From: Ignatzschineria larvae DSM 13226
GTDB lineage: Bacteria; Pseudomonadota; Gammaproteobacteria; Cardiobacteriales; Wohlfahrtiimonadaceae
NCBI RefSeq assembly: GCF_038500265.1
Contig: NZ_CP150637.1
Span: forward strand, 2,001,501 to 2,065,500
DNA: 64,000 nucleotides
Direction: 5' to 3'
Under the pieces are notes generated by a model. That model did no database searches. It was not told the DNA's origin and was given only the letters and a program-made list of their open reading frames with translations. The position numbers and the translations under genes were made by a program. This document shows positions 61,369 through 64,000 of this stretch, one piece after another (the first letter of the stretch is position 1; each line of letters begins with the position of its first letter).

Positions 61369-62279
61369 CCCCACAAAATATTGCCAATCATCCGTCCCCT
61401 CAACGAGCGCCATCCTTGTTTCGAGAAAACTTGCAAGCTTTCTTTGCCTCAAAACTCGCACTTGTCGGATTTGTAATGGCGCTGATTCTCTTATTGGCTG
61501 CCATTTTAGCGCCTTGGATTACTCCACAAAATCCTTACGATCTATTACAACTCGATATTCTCGACTCCCGCTTACCGCCCGGCAGTGAAAATGGTTTAGG
61601 AAGTTACACCTATTGGTTGGGCACCGATGGACAAGGTCGGGATCTCTACTCGGCAATTGTCTATGGACTTCGTATTAGCCTTATTGTCGGCATTGGCTCA
61701 GCGATTATCGCGAGTATTTTAGGTACCACAATCGGTATTACTTCTGCCTACTTTGGTGGCCGGATCGATGCAATTTTAATGCGAACCGTAGATTTGATGC
61801 TCTCTTTCCCCTCTATTTTAATTGCGATGATGATTCTCGCCTACCTCGGAAAAGGGGTGAGTAATGTCATTTTAACCTTGGTGATCCTTGAATGGGCTTA
61901 CTACGCTCGAACTGCGCGCGGTCAAGCCTTAATCGAGCGACAAAAAGAGTATGTGGAAGCAGCACAAAATCTTGTGATTCCTAAATACCGCATTATGCTC
62001 AAACATATTCTCATCAACTGTTTACCTGCACTCATTGTCATTGGTGCCCTACAAATTGCAAGAGCGATTACCCTTGAGGCAACGATGAGTTTCTTAGGGC
62101 TTGGCGTTCCGATTACTGAGCCCTCATTAGGTCTTTTAATTTCAAATGGCTATCAATATCTACTATCAGGACAATATTGGATTAGCCTCTTTCCCGGCAT
62201 TGCATTGCTCTTAACGATTGTCTCTCTAAACTTAATCGGCGATCGTTGCCGGACACTGTTTAATCCGAGGTTACGCTAA
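61365..62279 (+). CDS. Dpp/Opp-type ABC permease, second subunit
   Basis: DppC-family permease, 304 residues. An N-terminal helix (LALVGFVMALILLLAAILAPW) precedes the YWLGTDGQGRDLYSAIVYG block, five more helices and the EAA loop RQKEYVEAAQNLVIPKYRI, ending MSFLGLGVPITEPSLGLLI, all typical of DppC. ATGA overlap with the first permease and TAATG overlap with the ATPase gene show tight translational coupling. Confidence 0.93.
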   Translation: MTPQNIANHPSPQRAPSLFRENLQAFFASKLALVGFVMALILLLAAILAPWITPQNPYDLLQLDILDSRLPPGSENGLGSYTYWLGTDGQGRDLYSAIVYGLRISLIVGIGSAIIASILGTTIGITSAYFGGRIDAILMRTVDLMLSFPSILIAMMILAYLGKGVSNVILTLVILEWAYYARTARGQALIERQKEYVEAAQNLVIPKYRIMLKHILINCLPALIVIGALQIARAITLEATMSFLGLGVPITEPSLGLLISNGYQYLLSGQYWISLFPGIALLLTIVSLNLIGDRCRTLFNPRLR

Positions 62280-63343
62280 TGGATCGATCATTACTCTTAG
62301 ATGTGCAACATCTCAAAACCGCTTTCCCAAGTAAAGAGGGGGAGCTATTTGCGGTCAATGATGTCAGTTTACAGTTACAACCTGGGGAAATTTTAGGGCT
62401 TGTCGGCGAATCAGGTTCAGGGAAGTCGGTGACCGGTTTTTCCTTGATGAATCTCATTGATAAGCCGGGAAAAGTGGTGAATGGGAACGTCTATTTTAAA
62501 GGACAAGATCTGCTAACATTACCCGAAAAAGCAATGCGTTCTCTTCGGGGCAATCGAATTGCAATGATCTTTCAAGATCCAATGATGACGCTCAATCCGG
62601 TATTACGCATTGATGTGCAGATGATAGAGACATTACAAGCTCACAAAAAGATCAGCTATAAAGCCGCTCGAGCACGCGCCGAAGAGGCCTTAGCCCTAAT
62701 GGGAGTTCCTAGCCCTAAAGAGCGACTGCAGTCATACCCTTATCAGCTCTCCGGCGGTATGCGTCAGCGGGTTGCCATTGCCATTGCTCTATTACTGCAA
62801 CCGGATCTGATTATCGCCGATGAGCCGACGACAGCACTCGATGTCACGATACAAGCGCAGATCTTATCGGAAGTACAGAAGCTTGCGCATAATTATGGTA
62901 CCGCGCTGATTTGGATTACCCACGATCTCTCTGTTGTTGCGGGGTTAGCCGATCGTATTGCCGTAATGTATGCCGGTAAAATTGTAGAATCAGGACGGAG
63001 CGAAGCCGTTTTATCGTATCCGCAACATCCTTATACACAAGGCTTAATCAATAGCTTACCGAGCCATAATATTCGGGGCGAACGTTTAACACAGATTAAT
63101 GGTATGACACCTAATTTAGCCGATCTACCTAGCGGCTGTGCCTTTGCGCCTCGCTGTGAACGCGCCACCGAACAGTGCCATACTCAACCGCACCTTACCC
63201 CCATTTCAACTGATACCCACGATATTCCTCATCAGGTTAGTTGTTTCTTCCCGAGTCATTCGATTGAGAATACACCCAGCAAGTCCCCTATCTCATCATC
63301 GACCACTTCATCGCCCACAATAGCAAAGGAGCCGACACTATGA
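62279..63343 (+). CDS. Dpp/Opp-type ABC ATPase, first subunit
   Basis: Nucleotide-binding subunit (DppD family), 354 residues. Walker A GESGSGKS (about 43-50), Q-loop IFQDPMMTLNP, signature LSGGMRQRV, Walker B LIIADEPTTALD and H-loop WITHDLS are present. The C-terminal oligopeptide-transporter region has CAFAPRCERATEQC, whose cysteines can bind an Fe-S cluster in relatives. A Ser/Pro/Thr-rich tail of about 30 residues ends the protein. Confidence 0.94.
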   Translation: MDRSLLLDVQHLKTAFPSKEGELFAVNDVSLQLQPGEILGLVGESGSGKSVTGFSLMNLIDKPGKVVNGNVYFKGQDLLTLPEKAMRSLRGNRIAMIFQDPMMTLNPVLRIDVQMIETLQAHKKISYKAARARAEEALALMGVPSPKERLQSYPYQLSGGMRQRVAIAIALLLQPDLIIADEPTTALDVTIQAQILSEVQKLAHNYGTALIWITHDLSVVAGLADRIAVMYAGKIVESGRSEAVLSYPQHPYTQGLINSLPSHNIRGERLTQINGMTPNLADLPSGCAFAPRCERATEQCHTQPHLTPISTDTHDIPHQVSCFFPSHSIENTPSKSPISSSTTSSPTIAKEPTL

Positions 63344-64000
63344 ACTCTCCATTAGTCCAATTAGAAGGCATCTCTAAATATTTTGGTGCAAAAAAACAGG
63401 GCTGGATTGGACACTATTTAACCCACTTAGGTTTACAGAAATCCCCTACCATTACGGCAGCCGTTAATGATGTCAATCTCACAATTCAGAAAGGTGAGGT
63501 TGTAGGATTAGTTGGGGAATCAGGTTGCGGCAAATCCACATTAGGTCGAGTTGTCGCTGGGATTCTTCCACCGACGGCCGGCACAATGCGTGTCGAGGGT
63601 AAAGCCATTGAAACAATGAATCGGCAAGAGTGGAAAGAGACACAACTGCGCATTCAGATGATCTTTCAAGATCCTTATGCAAGTCTTAATCCTCGGCAAC
63701 GTGTTGCGAATAGTATCGGGGAAGCACCGCTCATTCATCATTTAGTCTCTACCAAATCTGTCGATCATTATGTCAGTGAACAACTTGAACGCGCCGGCTT
63801 AAATGCAAGCTACCGTCAGCGGTTTCCGCACCAATTTAGTGGCGGACAGCGACAAAGAATTGGTATTGCCCGTGCTTTAGCCGTACAACCGGATATGTTG
63901 GTCTGCGATGAAGCAGTGGCGGCGCTCGATGTTTCGATTCAAGCACAGATCGTAAATCTCTTTATGGATTTGCGAGATGAATTAGATCTCACTTATCTCT
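63340..64000 (+). CDS. Dpp/Opp-type ABC ATPase, second subunit (partial)
   Basis: Runs off the right edge; 220 residues are visible, starting MNSPLVQLEGISKYFG at an ATG that overlaps the previous stop (ATGA). Walker A GESGCGKST, Q-loop IFQDPYASLNPRQRV, signature FSGGQRQRI and Walker B LVCDEAVAALD identify the DppF-type partner ATPase. It completes a B-C-D-F set; the substrate-binding protein is not upstream and may lie downstream, outside the window. Confidence 0.93.
   Translation, partial: MNSPLVQLEGISKYFGAKKQGWIGHYLTHLGLQKSPTITAAVNDVNLTIQKGEVVGLVGESGCGKSTLGRVVAGILPPTAGTMRVEGKAIETMNRQEWKETQLRIQMIFQDPYASLNPRQRVANSIGEAPLIHHLVSTKSVDHYVSEQLERAGLNASYRQRFPHQFSGGQRQRIGIARALAVQPDMLVCDEAVAALDVSIQAQIVNLFMDLRDELDLTYL

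Overview
The window is a dense bacterial chromosome segment of roughly 40 % G+C, judged by eye. Gene content and order point to a gammaproteobacterium: yceD-rpmF-plsX-fabH-fabD, yciB-bolA-ppiC, ubiH-ubiI next to zapA, and rsmJ, tag, comM, rlhA and ispB. The nearest fit I can suggest is the Cardiobacteriales (Ignatzschineria or Wohlfahrtiimonas type). That placement is an inference from family resemblance and was not tested. Most genes lie on the minus strand. I see no tRNA, rRNA, CRISPR array, prophage or intact insertion sequence.

Layout. 0-9 kb: rsmJ, tag, comM (minus); fabI and a secreted alpha/beta hydrolase (plus), separated by a 740-bp gap that holds a strong candidate small-RNA gene; priA. 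9-17.4 kb: sohB, ppiC, bolA, yciB, fabD, fabH, plsX, rpmF, yceD (minus), a lipid-synthesis and ribosome cluster, then moaC. 17.5-30.5 kb: ycgN, a YihY-type membrane protein, a HIT protein, zapA with its coiled-coil neighbour, ubiI, ubiH, map, dcd, mrp, tsaE, a MATE exporter and uvrC. 30.7-34.9 kb: an ACT-domain protein, glycerate kinase with a GntP-type permease, and a lipoprotein. 35.2-37.1 kb: a two-gene type II restriction-modification system of the Eco47II kind. 37.2-45.2 kb: rlhA, a ferric-reductase-like flavoprotein, an unusually long Orn/Lys/Arg decarboxylase and an exported ankyrin protein. 45.6-49.2 kb (plus): a three-gene FAD sugar/aldonate dehydrogenase complex. 49.5-52.5 kb: a thiazole-synthesis operon (tenI-thiS-thiG-thiF) behind a TPP riboswitch. 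52.8-59.9 kb: a ChaA-like antiporter, a zinc-ribbon membrane protein, ispB, a zinc metallopeptidase, a second ankyrin protein and a nucleoside hydrolase. 60.4-64 kb (plus): a Dpp/Opp-type ABC importer running off the window edge.

The most notable unexplained structure is a family of dispersed intergenic repeats. They are about 130-180 bp, have imperfect terminal inverted repeats beginning TATAGTAA, and share an internal ATGCCGG/CCGGCAT stem. Eight copies occur here: seven whole or nearly whole and one fragment. Almost all sit just downstream of stop codons, and the fragment supplies the last codons and stop of ycgN. They look like non-autonomous MITEs. Other points of interest are the candidate sRNA at about 5047-5130 with a near-consensus promoter, GCAA-loop hairpin, CCTCC motifs and terminator; two exact TTGAC-N4-GTCAA sites upstream of the dehydrogenase operon and the antiporter; a cluster of DnaA-box-like 9-mers upstream of rsmJ; and several long palindromes between co-directional genes.
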